Positions 1 to 7,777 of a stretch of 64,000 bases of DNA are shown here, in pieces. The position numbers and the translations under genes were made by a program. The notes under the pieces were generated by a model, which had not been told where the DNA came from, did not search any database, and worked only from the letters and a program-made list of their open reading frames with translations. Each line of letters begins with the position of its first letter. The stretch's first letter is position 1. Source of the stretch: an uncultured SAR116 cluster alpha proteobacterium (lineage in GTDB: Bacteria; Pseudomonadota; Alphaproteobacteria; Puniceispirillales; Marisalimonadaceae); NCBI GenBank assembly GCA_902615025.1, contig CACMNV010000006.1, positions 1 through 64,000 on the forward strand, given 5' to 3'.

Positions 1-643
1 TATTTTTTTTAATATAATTTAGAACTTTTTTTAATACTTGGTGAGGATTTAAGAATTCTGTGTCTATTAAAATAGAGTCCTTTGATAAAATTAAAGGAGA
101 GTTTTTTCTTGATTTGTCATTAATATCTCTTTTTTCTAAATCAAGTAAAATATTTTTAAATTCAATTGATTTATTAGTTGAGTAAAGTTGAAGAAATCTT
201 CTTTCAGCTCTTGTTTCAATTGGAGCATCTATGTAAAACTTAAAATCTGCATTCGGCAAAATTTTAGTTCCAATATCTCTGCCATCTAAAATACATCCAC
301 CTTTTTTTTTAATCATATTTTCTACAAACTCAATTTGAATTATTTTTAATTTATTTCTAACAAAATCTAGTTTTCCTATCTTAGATGCAAAATTACCATA
401 TAAATCTTGTTTTAAAGTATCTGGTTCTAAATCATTCAGATCAAAGTCATCTAAAATGTTTTTTAAAATAGAATTGTCAATAGTGTTTTGTGTAGGAATT
501 AATTTTGATGATTTTATATACATAAAAGCTAATTTTCTATACAAAAGTCCAGTATCTAAACGTGGTAATTTTAATTCCTTGGATAAGTTGTTGCTTAATG
601 TTCCTTTTCCTGAAGCAGCTGTGCCATCTATAGCAATTTTCAT
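1..643 (-). CDS. cmk: Cytidylate kinase, C-terminus cut by window edge
   Basis: Phosphorylates CMP and dCMP with ATP in pyrimidine nucleotide synthesis, in the cytoplasm. Read on the minus strand from the ATG at 641-643, the protein begins MKIAIDGTAASGKGTLSNN, which contains the P-loop GTAASGKGT at residues 7-15. LDTGLLYRKLA follows (CMP-binding region), then the GGCILDGRDIGT segment typical of Cmk. About 214 codons are present and no stop is reached before base 1, so only the last few residues are missing. It starts 10 bases after the aroA stop on the same strand, the aroA-cmk order usual in proteobacteria (rpsA normally follows). The family call is secure. Confidence 0.95.
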   Translation of the reverse strand, partial: MKIAIDGTAASGKGTLSNNLSKELKLPRLDTGLLYRKLAFMYIKSSKLIPTQNTIDNSILKNILDDFDLNDLEPDTLKQDLYGNFASKIGKLDFVRNKLKIIQIEFVENMIKKKGGCILDGRDIGTKILPNADFKFYIDAPIETRAERRFLQLYSTNKSIEFKNILLDLEKRDINDKSRKNSPLILSKDSILIDTEFLNPHQVLKKVLNYIKKN

Positions 644-653
644 TATATACTCA

Positions 654-1973
654 TTATTTTTTTAAATTAGCACCTAAAGACTTCATAATGTCATAAAAAC
701 TTGGAAATGAAGAATTAATTGTTTCAGCATTTTTAACTTTAATACCATTTTCCATTAACAGACCAAGACATAAAAAAGACATTGCAATTCTATGATCAAA
801 TTTTGAATCTATTACAATTTCTTTTCCTGGGTTTACTTTTTTATTTCCTATAATTGAAATAGAATTTGATGTAGACTTAACATAAAAACCACATTTATTT
901 AAATTTTGAACCATTTCTTTTATTCTGTCAGATTCTTTATTTTTTAAATCTTTAATACCTGTCATAACTGTTTCACCTTCGGCAAAACAAGAAACTATAC
1001 AAAATATTGGGAATTCATCAATCATACTAGGGACTCTTTTTTCTGGTACAACTACACCTTTCAGTTTACTGTATTTAACTTGAATATCTCCAACTACCTC
1101 ACCACATATATTTTTTTTATTTATGAATTTTATAGCCCCGCCCATCTCTTTGATGGTTTTATAAAAACCTGTTCTCAAAGAATTTAAACAAACATTTTTT
1201 ATATTTATTTCACTATCTGGAATGATCAATGCTACAGCTGAAGGAAATGCCGCACTTGATGGATCATTTGGGATATTTAAATGTTTACCTTTTAAATATG
1301 GTAAACACTTAAGTTCTATTTTATGTGTACCATCATTAAGAGATTTCGAATTAATTTCAGCACCCATAAAATGTAACATTTTTTCTGTATGATCTCGAGA
1401 TTTAACTTTTTCTGAATAAGAGGTGTTACCAGTCGAAGTTAATCCATTTAAAAGTACACACGATTTAACCTGAGCTGAAGACAGTGAGGAGCTATATTTA
1501 ATAGGAATAGGTATTTTATTACCTTTAATTGTTATCGGAAGTTTATCATCATTGGATAAAATTTCTGCGCCACTTTGCTCTAATGGGATTAGAACTCTTT
1601 TCATTGGTCTGGTTTTTAATGATTCATCACCTGTGAAAGAAACAGTAATGTCACATCCAGAAACTAAACCCATCAATAATCTTACGCCAGTGCCAGAATT
1701 ACCTAAATTTAAAACTTTATCTGGACTTCTTAGACTTCCTAGCCCATTTCCACGAACTTCCCATAAGTTCTTACTTTTTTTTATATTTACTCCAAGTTCA
1801 CTAAGTGCACTTAATGTTGCTAATACATCTTCACTTTCCAACAAATTTTCAATTGTTGTTTTACCAACTGCACATGATCCAAGTATTAGTGCTCTATGCG
1901 AAATAGATTTATCACCAGGGACAAAAACTTCACCACTAAGTTTTTTTGATTTAATAGAAATTATAGAAACCAT
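654..1973 (-). CDS. aroA: 3-phosphoshikimate 1-carboxyvinyltransferase (EPSP synthase, class II-like)
   Basis: Transfers enolpyruvate from PEP to shikimate-3-phosphate, the sixth shikimate-pathway step. The 439-residue length is normal. Visible motifs are PGDKSISHRA (Lys22), GNSGTGVRLLMG (91-102), a KTRPM segment near 121, AQVKSCVLLNGL, RDHTEKML, NDPSSAAFPS, a MIDEFPIF segment and KESDRIKEM, with FDHRIAMSF near the C-terminus. The RDHTEKML and SSAQVKS wording resembles class II enzymes such as the Agrobacterium CP4 type. Unlike CP4, the GNSGTG loop has Gly where I recall the glyphosate-insensitivity Ala, so tolerance should not be assumed. It is the first gene of an aroA-cmk pair and is divergent from the FYDLN-acid gene. 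Confidence 0.96.
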   Translation of the reverse strand: MVSIISIKSKKLSGEVFVPGDKSISHRALILGSCAVGKTTIENLLESEDVLATLSALSELGVNIKKSKNLWEVRGNGLGSLRSPDKVLNLGNSGTGVRLLMGLVSGCDITVSFTGDESLKTRPMKRVLIPLEQSGAEILSNDDKLPITIKGNKIPIPIKYSSSLSSAQVKSCVLLNGLTSTGNTSYSEKVKSRDHTEKMLHFMGAEINSKSLNDGTHKIELKCLPYLKGKHLNIPNDPSSAAFPSAVALIIPDSEINIKNVCLNSLRTGFYKTIKEMGGAIKFINKKNICGEVVGDIQVKYSKLKGVVVPEKRVPSMIDEFPIFCIVSCFAEGETVMTGIKDLKNKESDRIKEMVQNLNKCGFYVKSTSNSISIIGNKKVNPGKEIVIDSKFDHRIAMSFLCLGLLMENGIKVKNAETINSSFPSFYDIMKSLGANLKK

Positions 1974-2075
1974 TTGATTTTTATTTTTAAAGCGTTAAAG
2001 AATAAAAATCAAAAGCTATTTTGACTTATTTAACAATAGTGTACTAGCTTGTTTAAATTAAATGGAGATTAAAAC

Positions 2076-2501
2076 ATGTCTAATCCAGAATGGGGTATAA
2101 AAAGAGTTTGTCCATCATGTAGTATTAAATATTATGATTTTAACAAAAGCCCAATAATTTGTCCTAAGTGTGAATTTGAGTTTGATCCCGATTTGTTGTT
2201 AAAAAGTAGGAAAGGAAGAAGCATAGCTACAAAAACTGAAGTTAATGAAGTTTCAAGTGATGTGAAAAAAGAAGAAGAAACTCTTGAGAATGATATTAAC
2301 TCAATAGAAAATGATGAAAATATTTTAGAGATTGATGATGAAACAGATATTCAAGATAATGATATTGAAAATAATATAGATAAAAAAATTAATACTGAAA
2401 ATGATGAAATTGAAATAATTGAGGATGGATTACAAGATAAAAATGATTTTTCAATAGAAATTGACGATGTAGATGATGATAGCATTGAAGATCAAAAATA
2501 A
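2076..2501 (+). CDS. TIGR02300/FYDLN-acid family protein
   Basis: The 141-residue protein has a short N-terminal zinc-ribbon-like part with two CxxC pairs (VCPSCSIKYYDFNKSP and ICPKCEFEF), followed by about 90 residues dominated by Asp and Glu with Asn and Ile. This matches the alphaproteobacterial TIGR02300 (FYDLN acid domain) family; the YDFNKSP stretch is the local version of the FYDLN motif. The family's molecular role is unknown to me. A GGAG Shine-Dalgarno lies 8-9 bases before the ATG. It sits divergent to aroA and just ahead of tRNA-Ala, a gene order conserved in alphaproteobacteria. Confidence 0.85.
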   Translation: MSNPEWGIKRVCPSCSIKYYDFNKSPIICPKCEFEFDPDLLLKSRKGRSIATKTEVNEVSSDVKKEEETLENDINSIENDENILEIDDETDIQDNDIENNIDKKINTENDEIEIIEDGLQDKNDFSIEIDDVDDDSIEDQK

Positions 2502-2507
2502 GACAAT

Positions 2508-2583
2508 GGGGCTATAGCTCAGCTGGGAGAGCGCTACACTGGCAGTGTAGAGGTCAGGGGTTCGATCCCCCTTAGCTCCACCA
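2508..2583 (+). tRNA. tRNA-Ala (GGC)
   Basis: The 76-base cloverleaf is complete. Acceptor GGGGCTA pairs with TAGCTCC. The anticodon stem ctaca/tgtag encloses loop ctggcag, with anticodon GGC at loop positions 3-5. The T-arm holds GGTTCGATCCC-type bases, and CCA is encoded at 2581-2583. It lies 6 bases after the acidic-protein stop and marks the left border of a gene-poor patch. Confidence 0.97.
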
Positions 2584-2807
2584 ATATGATACACTTTTAA
2601 TATTTTATATTTTGTTATCGTATTAACATGGCTCCCAATCTTATTTTTTATCAACTAATTTTGTTTAATTTTACTAGCAATGATTTGGTCATATTTTTAT
2701 GTCTATTTGTTAATGACAATAGTGTTTGAGATATTTCCTTACTATTATTTTATGATAGAATATTCATTTAAGGGATTTAGTAATTGTTTTTTAATTTATA
2801 ATTCACT

Positions 2808-2828
2808 AATTCAATTTAAAATTGAATT
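2808..2828. repeat. AT-rich inverted repeat
   Basis: aattcaattt and its exact reverse complement aaattgaatt flank a single central base, in the otherwise featureless 2584-2855 gap upstream of the TPR gene. It could be a weak operator or terminator stem. In DNA this AT-rich, chance palindromes are common, so the call is weak. No other feature was seen in 2584-2855. Confidence 0.3.
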
Positions 2829-2855
2829 TTATTAAAATTACTTAATAATAAAATA

Positions 2856-2963
2856 TTGGAAAGTACAAGCCCGTCTCAGCAACAATTAAATAATTTATTA
2901 GAACACTATCAGTCTGGACGATTAGATCACGCCGAAAAGCTTGCTACTTCCATTAGCCAATAG
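2856..2963 (+). pseudogene. Detached N-terminal segment of the TPR protein, ending at in-frame TAG
   Basis: In the same frame as the TPR gene that starts at 2970, the codons from TTG 2856 translate to LESTSPSQQQLNNLLEHYQ, then SGRLDHAEKLATSISQ, then TAG at 2961-2963, then FP and the Met at 2970. From memory, full-length relatives of this marine TPR family continue through this point with a charged residue (for example TQEFPKH). One base change (GAG to TAG) would explain the stop. There is no good ribosome-binding site before either the TTG or the ATG. I read this as a recent nonsense mutation; a sequencing error is the alternative. Confidence 0.6.
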
Positions 2964-2969
2964 TTTCCC

Positions 2970-4334
2970 ATGCATCGATTTGCCTGGAAAGTTTTAGGTG
3001 CAGTATTTTTAACAACAGGCAGAAAATCTGAAGCTTTATATGCTAATCAGACAGCAATTGCATTATCTCCTCAAGATGCTGAAGCCCATGGCAACTTGGG
3101 TGTCACACTACAAGAGTTAGGAAGATTAGAAGAAGCTGAAACAAGCTATAATAAAGCTATAGTGTTGAATCCTGACTATCCCGAAGCTCATAGTAACTTG
3201 GGTGTTGTCCTTCAGGAACTAGGAAGATTAAAAGAAGCTGAAGCAAGTTACAACCAAGCGATTGCATTAAAGTTAGACAATGCCAAAGCGCACTACAACT
3301 TGGGTAACGTACTCAAAAAACTTGGAAGATTAGAAGAAGCTGAAACAAGTTATAATAAAGCAATAACTTTGAAGCCAGACTTTGCCGAAGCGATGTTAAA
3401 TTTATCATTTACTCAAAGTTATATGAATAATTTAGAAGCAGAAGTTGTTTCATTGAAAAATCTAATGCAAATAGATTCTGATGATTACGGCTTGAGAGCT
3501 AGTGTGAACTTAGCTATCTGCAACTTTTTAGAAGGAAATTTTGTAAAAAGTAGAAAATATCTTTTAGCGGCTACTAAAATACAAGAAAAAATAAACTCAG
3601 AATATAAAAATGAAAGAGTCTATTGGAGGTATTTATCTAGTATTTTAAAATGGCATAAAAAAAAATATTTTGGTGTTAACAAAGGAAAAAACTACAAGAA
3701 TCTTTATGTCATTGGAGAAAGTCATTCTTTAACAAGTCATCATTTATGTATTCAAAATTATGGATTAAATTTTTTCTGCAGTTCTAAGTTGATTAAAGGT
3801 TGCAAGCAATGGCATTTAGGCAGTCCTTTTAGAAATCAATATAAAAATCAATTTGAAACTATTTTTTTCGCTCTACCAAAACATAGTTATGTTTTATTAG
3901 CAATCGGAGAGATAGATTGTAGATTAGATACTGGAATTAGGGCACATAAAAGGAAATTTCCAGATAGGCAGATAAAAGAAATTATCTCGAACACGATAGA
4001 AAATTATCTTAACTATATTGTAAATAATAATTCTGATTGTCAACACAACATTACTATTCAAGGGGTCCCGTGCCCAAATCTCGATGTCAGAAACTACTCA
4101 GAAAAGGATATTAGGCAGTTGGTCGATGTAATTAAAATATTTAATTATCAATTAAAAATGCAATCTAAAGAAAAAGGGTTTGGGTTTTTAGACATACATC
4201 AACTAACTAATAAAGGGGATGGAATGTCTAATGGTTCTTGGCATATCGATGACTTTCATCTTTCTCCTGAAGGTATGCAGGAAGCATGGAGTCGACATGG
4301 TTCCAAAAAGTCATTAGAAAAGTTTAAAAAATGA
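2970..4334 (+). CDS. TPR repeat protein with C-terminal SGNH-like domain (N-terminally truncated)
   Basis: The 454-residue reading frame starts with the end of an N-terminal helical region, then about three and a half 34-residue TPR units (residues ~35-150), each carrying a NLGxxLxxLGRLxEAExSY-type core. A linker helical region follows. The last ~210 residues look like an SGNH/GDSL-type fold: VIGESHS near 250 (block I), LLAIGEID near 311 (block III position) and HIDDFHLSPEG near 430 (block V Asp and His). This suggests an esterase or acyl/glycan-modifying domain on a protein-interaction scaffold, but no substrate can be named. The natural N-terminus appears lost to the TAG at 2961, so the gene may be non-functional or start internally. 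It lies alone between tRNA-Ala and a decayed phage-like gene. Confidence 0.75.
   Translation: MHRFAWKVLGAVFLTTGRKSEALYANQTAIALSPQDAEAHGNLGVTLQELGRLEEAETSYNKAIVLNPDYPEAHSNLGVVLQELGRLKEAEASYNQAIALKLDNAKAHYNLGNVLKKLGRLEEAETSYNKAITLKPDFAEAMLNLSFTQSYMNNLEAEVVSLKNLMQIDSDDYGLRASVNLAICNFLEGNFVKSRKYLLAATKIQEKINSEYKNERVYWRYLSSILKWHKKKYFGVNKGKNYKNLYVIGESHSLTSHHLCIQNYGLNFFCSSKLIKGCKQWHLGSPFRNQYKNQFETIFFALPKHSYVLLAIGEIDCRLDTGIRAHKRKFPDRQIKEIISNTIENYLNYIVNNNSDCQHNITIQGVPCPNLDVRNYSEKDIRQLVDVIKIFNYQLKMQSKEKGFGFLDIHQLTNKGDGMSNGSWHIDDFHLSPEGMQEAWSRHGSKKSLEKFKK
3076..3396 (+). repeat. Tandem 102-bp TPR-coding repeats
   Basis: The segment starting ggaagattaraagaagctga recurs at 3120, 3222 and 3324, exactly 102 bases (34 codons) apart. 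Copies one and three are nearly identical over about 37 bases. Similarity at the DNA level, not only protein level, points to recent unit duplication or exchange within the TPR array. Confidence 0.85.
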
Positions 4335-4474
4335 TATACATATAATCAATAAATACTTAAGTCTTTATAAGGACACTAACATTAAAACATTTCATCAAAC
4401 TTTTTATCAAATAATCTCTTTTAAATATTCTTAGCATTTTCAGAACCTATTTTTTCGTCAATTAAATTACTGAA

Positions 4475-4733
4475 CTAATAAATTTTCATAAACTTTATTG
4501 TTAGATTTAAATTTACCGAGCTATTTTTTTTAATTAATTCTTTTTCAAGTATTTCTAATGATAGAAATAATATGTTTCTCATCTTTTGTTGGATATTATC
4601 TCTTAGTTGGTTAAGCATCACACTTACTGAAGCTATAAATTCTGGTTTTTTTCTCCATCAAGAGATAGTTTCTTCTGCAATATTTAAATGTTGCGAAATA
4701 AATTTTCCTTTTTTCCTTGAACTACTCACTGAA
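4475..4733 (-). pseudogene. Decayed phage-type helix-turn-helix protein
   Basis: On the minus strand one frame reads SSRKKGKFISQHLNIAEETIS, then TGA at 4658-4660, then WRKKPEFIASVSVMLNQLRD, then a helical stretch ending NLNLTIKFMKIY before TAG at 4475-4477. The pattern (LNIAEETI-x-WRKKPEF followed by long helices) resembles small HTH proteins of the phage terminase-small-subunit/phBC6A51 type. Arg (CGA) is expected where TGA stands. No start codon or intact upstream part is present. A fragmentary, inactivated mobile-element gene is the simplest reading; the family name is a recollection and was not searched. Confidence 0.55.
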
Positions 4734-5076
4734 CAGCAATTAGTTAATTATTATTGAGCATTATGGACTTTTATTATTTGGATAGTTGTGCTGTGATGAT
4801 AATTTTCATCTATAACTAAGAGTTTAATTCATTTTTTGGCAGATAAACTGCAGTTTTGAGGTGTTCTTTAAATTTCAACAGTAGAGAATAATTGGTTGTT
4901 CCAATTTTTGGATATATAGTCCACCAAAATAAGTTAACTGCTTAACTTCAAATTAAATATTTTTTAATTAATGTTATATTTAATTGCTATCATATTCATT
5001 GATAATAACATCTAAACAAAACTTGAGATTAATTATAAATAGTAGTTAATTAATATTATTTATTTATAATTATTTT
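4734..5076. other. Gap with no recognisable feature
   Basis: All frames on both strands are broken by frequent stops. No tRNA, terminator or clear repeat was seen. Short minus-strand stretches may be further remnants of the decayed element at 4475-4733, but nothing could be named. Confidence 0.6.
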
Positions 5077-6012
5077 ATGAAAAAAGTTTTATTTTATCAA
5101 AAAGATACTCCAAAAAACCAAATAGAGTTATGGGATATTAAGTTAAAAAAATGGCATAAAAGTTTTAAGTTAGTCCATTTAGATGATCCTGAAGCATCTG
5201 AGGCAATAATAGCTTTACTATGGAAAGCACCTATGAAAAAAATCTCTAAACTTAAAAATATAGAAGCTATTATATCTTTAGGACAGGGAGTTGATCACAT
5301 CATAAATGACATTAATTTTAATAAAAATATTTCTGTCTACAGAATAGTTGACCCTTATATGGCAAAATCAATGAGTCATTGGGTTATCTTATCAATATTA
5401 AATTATATTAGAGACTATGAAGGTTATAGAAAACAACAAATTAATAAAATTTACAAATCAAGAAATTGTTTAAATTTTAAAAACATAAAGATAGGTATTT
5501 ATGGGTTAGGAGAAATTGGAAAAGTGGTTGCCAAAGATTTAAACTCTCTTGGTTTTAATGTTTTAGGTTGGAGTAGAGCAAAAAAGAGTTTTAAATTTGT
5601 AAAAAGCTATTTTTCCCAGACAGGTTTTAATCATATGATTGAGAATTGCGATATACATGTGTGTTTATTACCTCTTACCATAGACACAAAGAGAATATTT
5701 AATAAGGATGTTTTTTTGAAAATGAAAGAAGGAGTATGCTTTATAAATGCTGGAAGAGGGGAACATATTGTTGAAGAGGATTTAATTTCTTTTTGTGGCA
5801 ATAAAATTAAATTAGCAGTTTTAGATGTTTTCGGAGTTGAACCATTGCCAAAGACACATCCTTTTTGGGTAAATAAAAATATTTTAATTTGGCCACATGT
5901 ATCTGCTGAGACAAAAATTGAAACAGCTGCTGAACAAGTAGCAAAAGCTATAAAATTAATTCATTCTGGTAATATGCCAGAAAACAAAATTGACCTTAAT
6001 TTAGGTTACTAA
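5077..6012 (+). CDS. D-2-hydroxyacid dehydrogenase, GhrA-like
   Basis: Predicted NAD(P)H-dependent reductase of glyoxylate, hydroxypyruvate or a related 2-keto acid. The 311 residues carry the dinucleotide fold GIYGLGEIG at 140-148, followed after the second strand by GWSRAKKSF. That Arg/Lys-rich turn resembles the NADPH-binding segment of E. coli GhrA. Catalytic residues are visible as INAGRGE (Arg), the VFGVEPLP segment (Glu) and WPHVSAET (His). It is first in a three-gene operon with an aldolase and a second dehydrogenase (20 and 11 base gaps). The exact substrate cannot be read from sequence. Confidence 0.85.
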   Translation: MKKVLFYQKDTPKNQIELWDIKLKKWHKSFKLVHLDDPEASEAIIALLWKAPMKKISKLKNIEAIISLGQGVDHIINDINFNKNISVYRIVDPYMAKSMSHWVILSILNYIRDYEGYRKQQINKIYKSRNCLNFKNIKIGIYGLGEIGKVVAKDLNSLGFNVLGWSRAKKSFKFVKSYFSQTGFNHMIENCDIHVCLLPLTIDTKRIFNKDVFLKMKEGVCFINAGRGEHIVEEDLISFCGNKIKLAVLDVFGVEPLPKTHPFWVNKNILIWPHVSAETKIETAAEQVAKAIKLIHSGNMPENKIDLNLGY

Positions 6013-6032
6013 ACATTTAAAGGAATAATTTA

Positions 6033-6788
6033 ATGATTCAGAATCTTAAAAAAAAATTTTTAAATAGAGAGCAAATAAGAGGTGCCATGATATTTGATTT
6101 TTTTTCTCCAGGTATTCCTTATGTAATTAAGAATTCAGGGTGTGAATTTGTAATTTATGATATGGAACATGGAGGACTTACTCTTGATAAATTTAAAGAA
6201 TTATCTTTAATATCTAAAGGAATAGACCTAAATCCTATGATTAGAATTCCTGAAATTAGTTATAACTATATAGCTAGATCTTTGGATTTAGGTGCAAATG
6301 GGATTATGATACCAATGGTAAATGACCAAAAAGAAGCATTAAAAATTGTAAAATATTCTAAATATCCTCCATTAGGAAGGCGTGGTGCTGGATTTGGTTT
6401 TGCACATAACGAATATAAAAAAGAAAACCCTATTGATTTAATGAAAGATGCAAATAAAACACTTATTAATATCATTCAAATAGAAAATGAAAGTGGTCTA
6501 GAGAATGTAGAAGAAATTGCAAAAATTGATGATGTAGATTGTTTATGGGTTGGTCATTTTGATCTAAGTAATTTTTTAGGAGTTCCTGGTCAATTTGATT
6601 CTAAATTATATCTTAATGCAATTGATAGAATTATTAAAGCAGGTATGAAATATAAAAAATCTTTAGGGATAATGGTATCGACAAGACAAGAGATGGATTT
6701 TTATTTTGATTTAGGGTTTAATGTAATAGCTGTTGGTACAGAAATGAATCTCTTAATGGATAAAATATCAAATTTATTAAAAAAATAA
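6033..6788 (+). CDS. HpcH/HpaI family aldolase
   Basis: Class II pyruvate-type aldolase that reversibly cleaves a 2-keto-3-deoxy (hydroxy) acid to pyruvate and an aldehyde. At 251 residues it has the normal length. Motifs include FVIYDMEHGG near 40, GANGIMIPMVND near 88, the YPPLGRRGAGFG segment, QIENESGLENV with the metal-ligand Glu, and LWVGHFDLSNFLG with the Asp ligand. Family members include HpaI, GarL and RhmA; which substrate applies here is unknown. It lies between two 2-hydroxyacid dehydrogenases, so the aldehyde or keto product is probably reduced or oxidised by its neighbours. Confidence 0.88.
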   Translation: MIQNLKKKFLNREQIRGAMIFDFFSPGIPYVIKNSGCEFVIYDMEHGGLTLDKFKELSLISKGIDLNPMIRIPEISYNYIARSLDLGANGIMIPMVNDQKEALKIVKYSKYPPLGRRGAGFGFAHNEYKKENPIDLMKDANKTLINIIQIENESGLENVEEIAKIDDVDCLWVGHFDLSNFLGVPGQFDSKLYLNAIDRIIKAGMKYKKSLGIMVSTRQEMDFYFDLGFNVIAVGTEMNLLMDKISNLLKK

Positions 6789-6799
6789 AGGCTTAGTTA

Positions 6800-7777
6800 A
6801 TGCAATTTACTCTAGGTATTACAGGAGATTTGTTAACAAATGAAGGTAATCCATGTTTCGGATTACAACCATTAGAAGCTCTTTACAAAGAAAAAAAAAT
6901 ACTTGTTGAATGGATAGATCCTAGTATTCAAATTTTATCCGAAAAAGAAACTACAAAATATGATGCAATATTATTAAACTCGCCAAGATTAACTAAGGAA
7001 AGTATTAATCCAAAAAAAAATAAAGTTAAAATAGTTTCAAGATTTGGTGTTGGTTTTGATTCTGTAGATTTAGATGTTTTAAAAAAAAATAAAATTATAC
7101 TCACTAATACACCTAACGCTGTTAGAAGGCCTGTAGCTATTGCTTCTTTAACTATGATTTTATCATTATCTGGAAAACTTATGATTAAGGACAATTTAGT
7201 TAGAGAGGGGCGTTGGAATGAACGAACAAATCATATGGGAGTAGGGTTAATAAATAAAACACTTGGTATAGTTGGTTTTGGTGGAATTGGAAGAGAGTTT
7301 GTTAAGATATCAAAAGGCCTATTTAAAAATATTATATGTTATGATCCTTTTGTAGGTAAAGAGGAGATGAAAAATCTACAAGTAGACAAAGTAGATTTTG
7401 ATGAAATAGCAAATTCAAGTGATTTTTTAGTTATTTTATGTGATTTAAATGAAAAGACTAGAGGTATGATTGATAGTACTTTTTTAAACAAAATGAAAAG
7501 CAGCTCTTATTTAATTAATTTGTCAAGAGGACCTGTAGTTAATGAGAAGCATTTAATAAACTCATTAAAACAAAATAAAATTTCAGGTGCTGGATTAGAT
7601 GTCATGACAAATGAACCAATAGAGGAAAACAATGAACTTCTTAATTTGAAAAACACAATATTAACCCCTCATTCTTTATGTTGGACTGATGAGTGTTTTG
7701 ACTCTATAGCTAAAGAAGCAATTACTTCAATTTTAAATTATTTTAATAATAATAAAATTATAAATAGAGTAGTTTAG
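6800..7777 (+). CDS. D-2-hydroxyacid dehydrogenase, SerA-like
   Basis: NAD-dependent oxidoreductase of the D-isomer-specific 2-hydroxyacid family, 325 residues. Seen are VSRFGVGFDSVDLD (substrate domain), GIVGFGGIGREF (Rossmann fold) followed by an acidic turn CYDPFVG that favours NAD, NLSRGPVVNE with the catalytic Arg, VMTNEPIEE with Glu, and TPHSLCWTDE with His. It ends a three-gene operon; its stop overlaps the convergent ptsN stop by 4 bases. It is quite different from the GhrA-like first gene, so the two are probably not interchangeable. Confidence 0.87.
   Translation: MQFTLGITGDLLTNEGNPCFGLQPLEALYKEKKILVEWIDPSIQILSEKETTKYDAILLNSPRLTKESINPKKNKVKIVSRFGVGFDSVDLDVLKKNKIILTNTPNAVRRPVAIASLTMILSLSGKLMIKDNLVREGRWNERTNHMGVGLINKTLGIVGFGGIGREFVKISKGLFKNIICYDPFVGKEEMKNLQVDKVDFDEIANSSDFLVILCDLNEKTRGMIDSTFLNKMKSSSYLINLSRGPVVNEKHLINSLKQNKISGAGLDVMTNEPIEENNELLNLKNTILTPHSLCWTDECFDSIAKEAITSILNYFNNNKIINRVV

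Noticed and set aside
456-665. Plus-strand open frame opposite the cmk start
   Set aside because: The minus strand here encodes the conserved Cmk P-loop; the plus frame has no recognisable protein.
1552-1977. 141-codon plus-strand frame inside aroA
   Set aside because: It mirrors conserved EPSP synthase motifs on the other strand; composition looks antisense.
2451-2654. Minus-strand frame across tRNA-Ala
   Set aside because: It covers the tRNA and the acidic protein's end; its GAKGDRTPDLYTASVALSQL piece is the typical artefact translation of tRNA antisense.
2961-4660. Reassigned stop codons (TAG or TGA read as amino acids)
   Set aside because: TGA and TAG end real genes here (thrS, hisG, ParA and others), so the two in-frame stops are best read as gene decay.
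4572-4757. 61-codon plus-strand frame in the accessory patch
   Set aside because: It is the complement of the decayed HTH gene, which gives the better protein signal.
2508-5076. att-site repeat of the tRNA-Ala 3' end
   Set aside because: No second copy of the tRNA 3' sequence was seen by eye up to 5076, so integration remains unproven.
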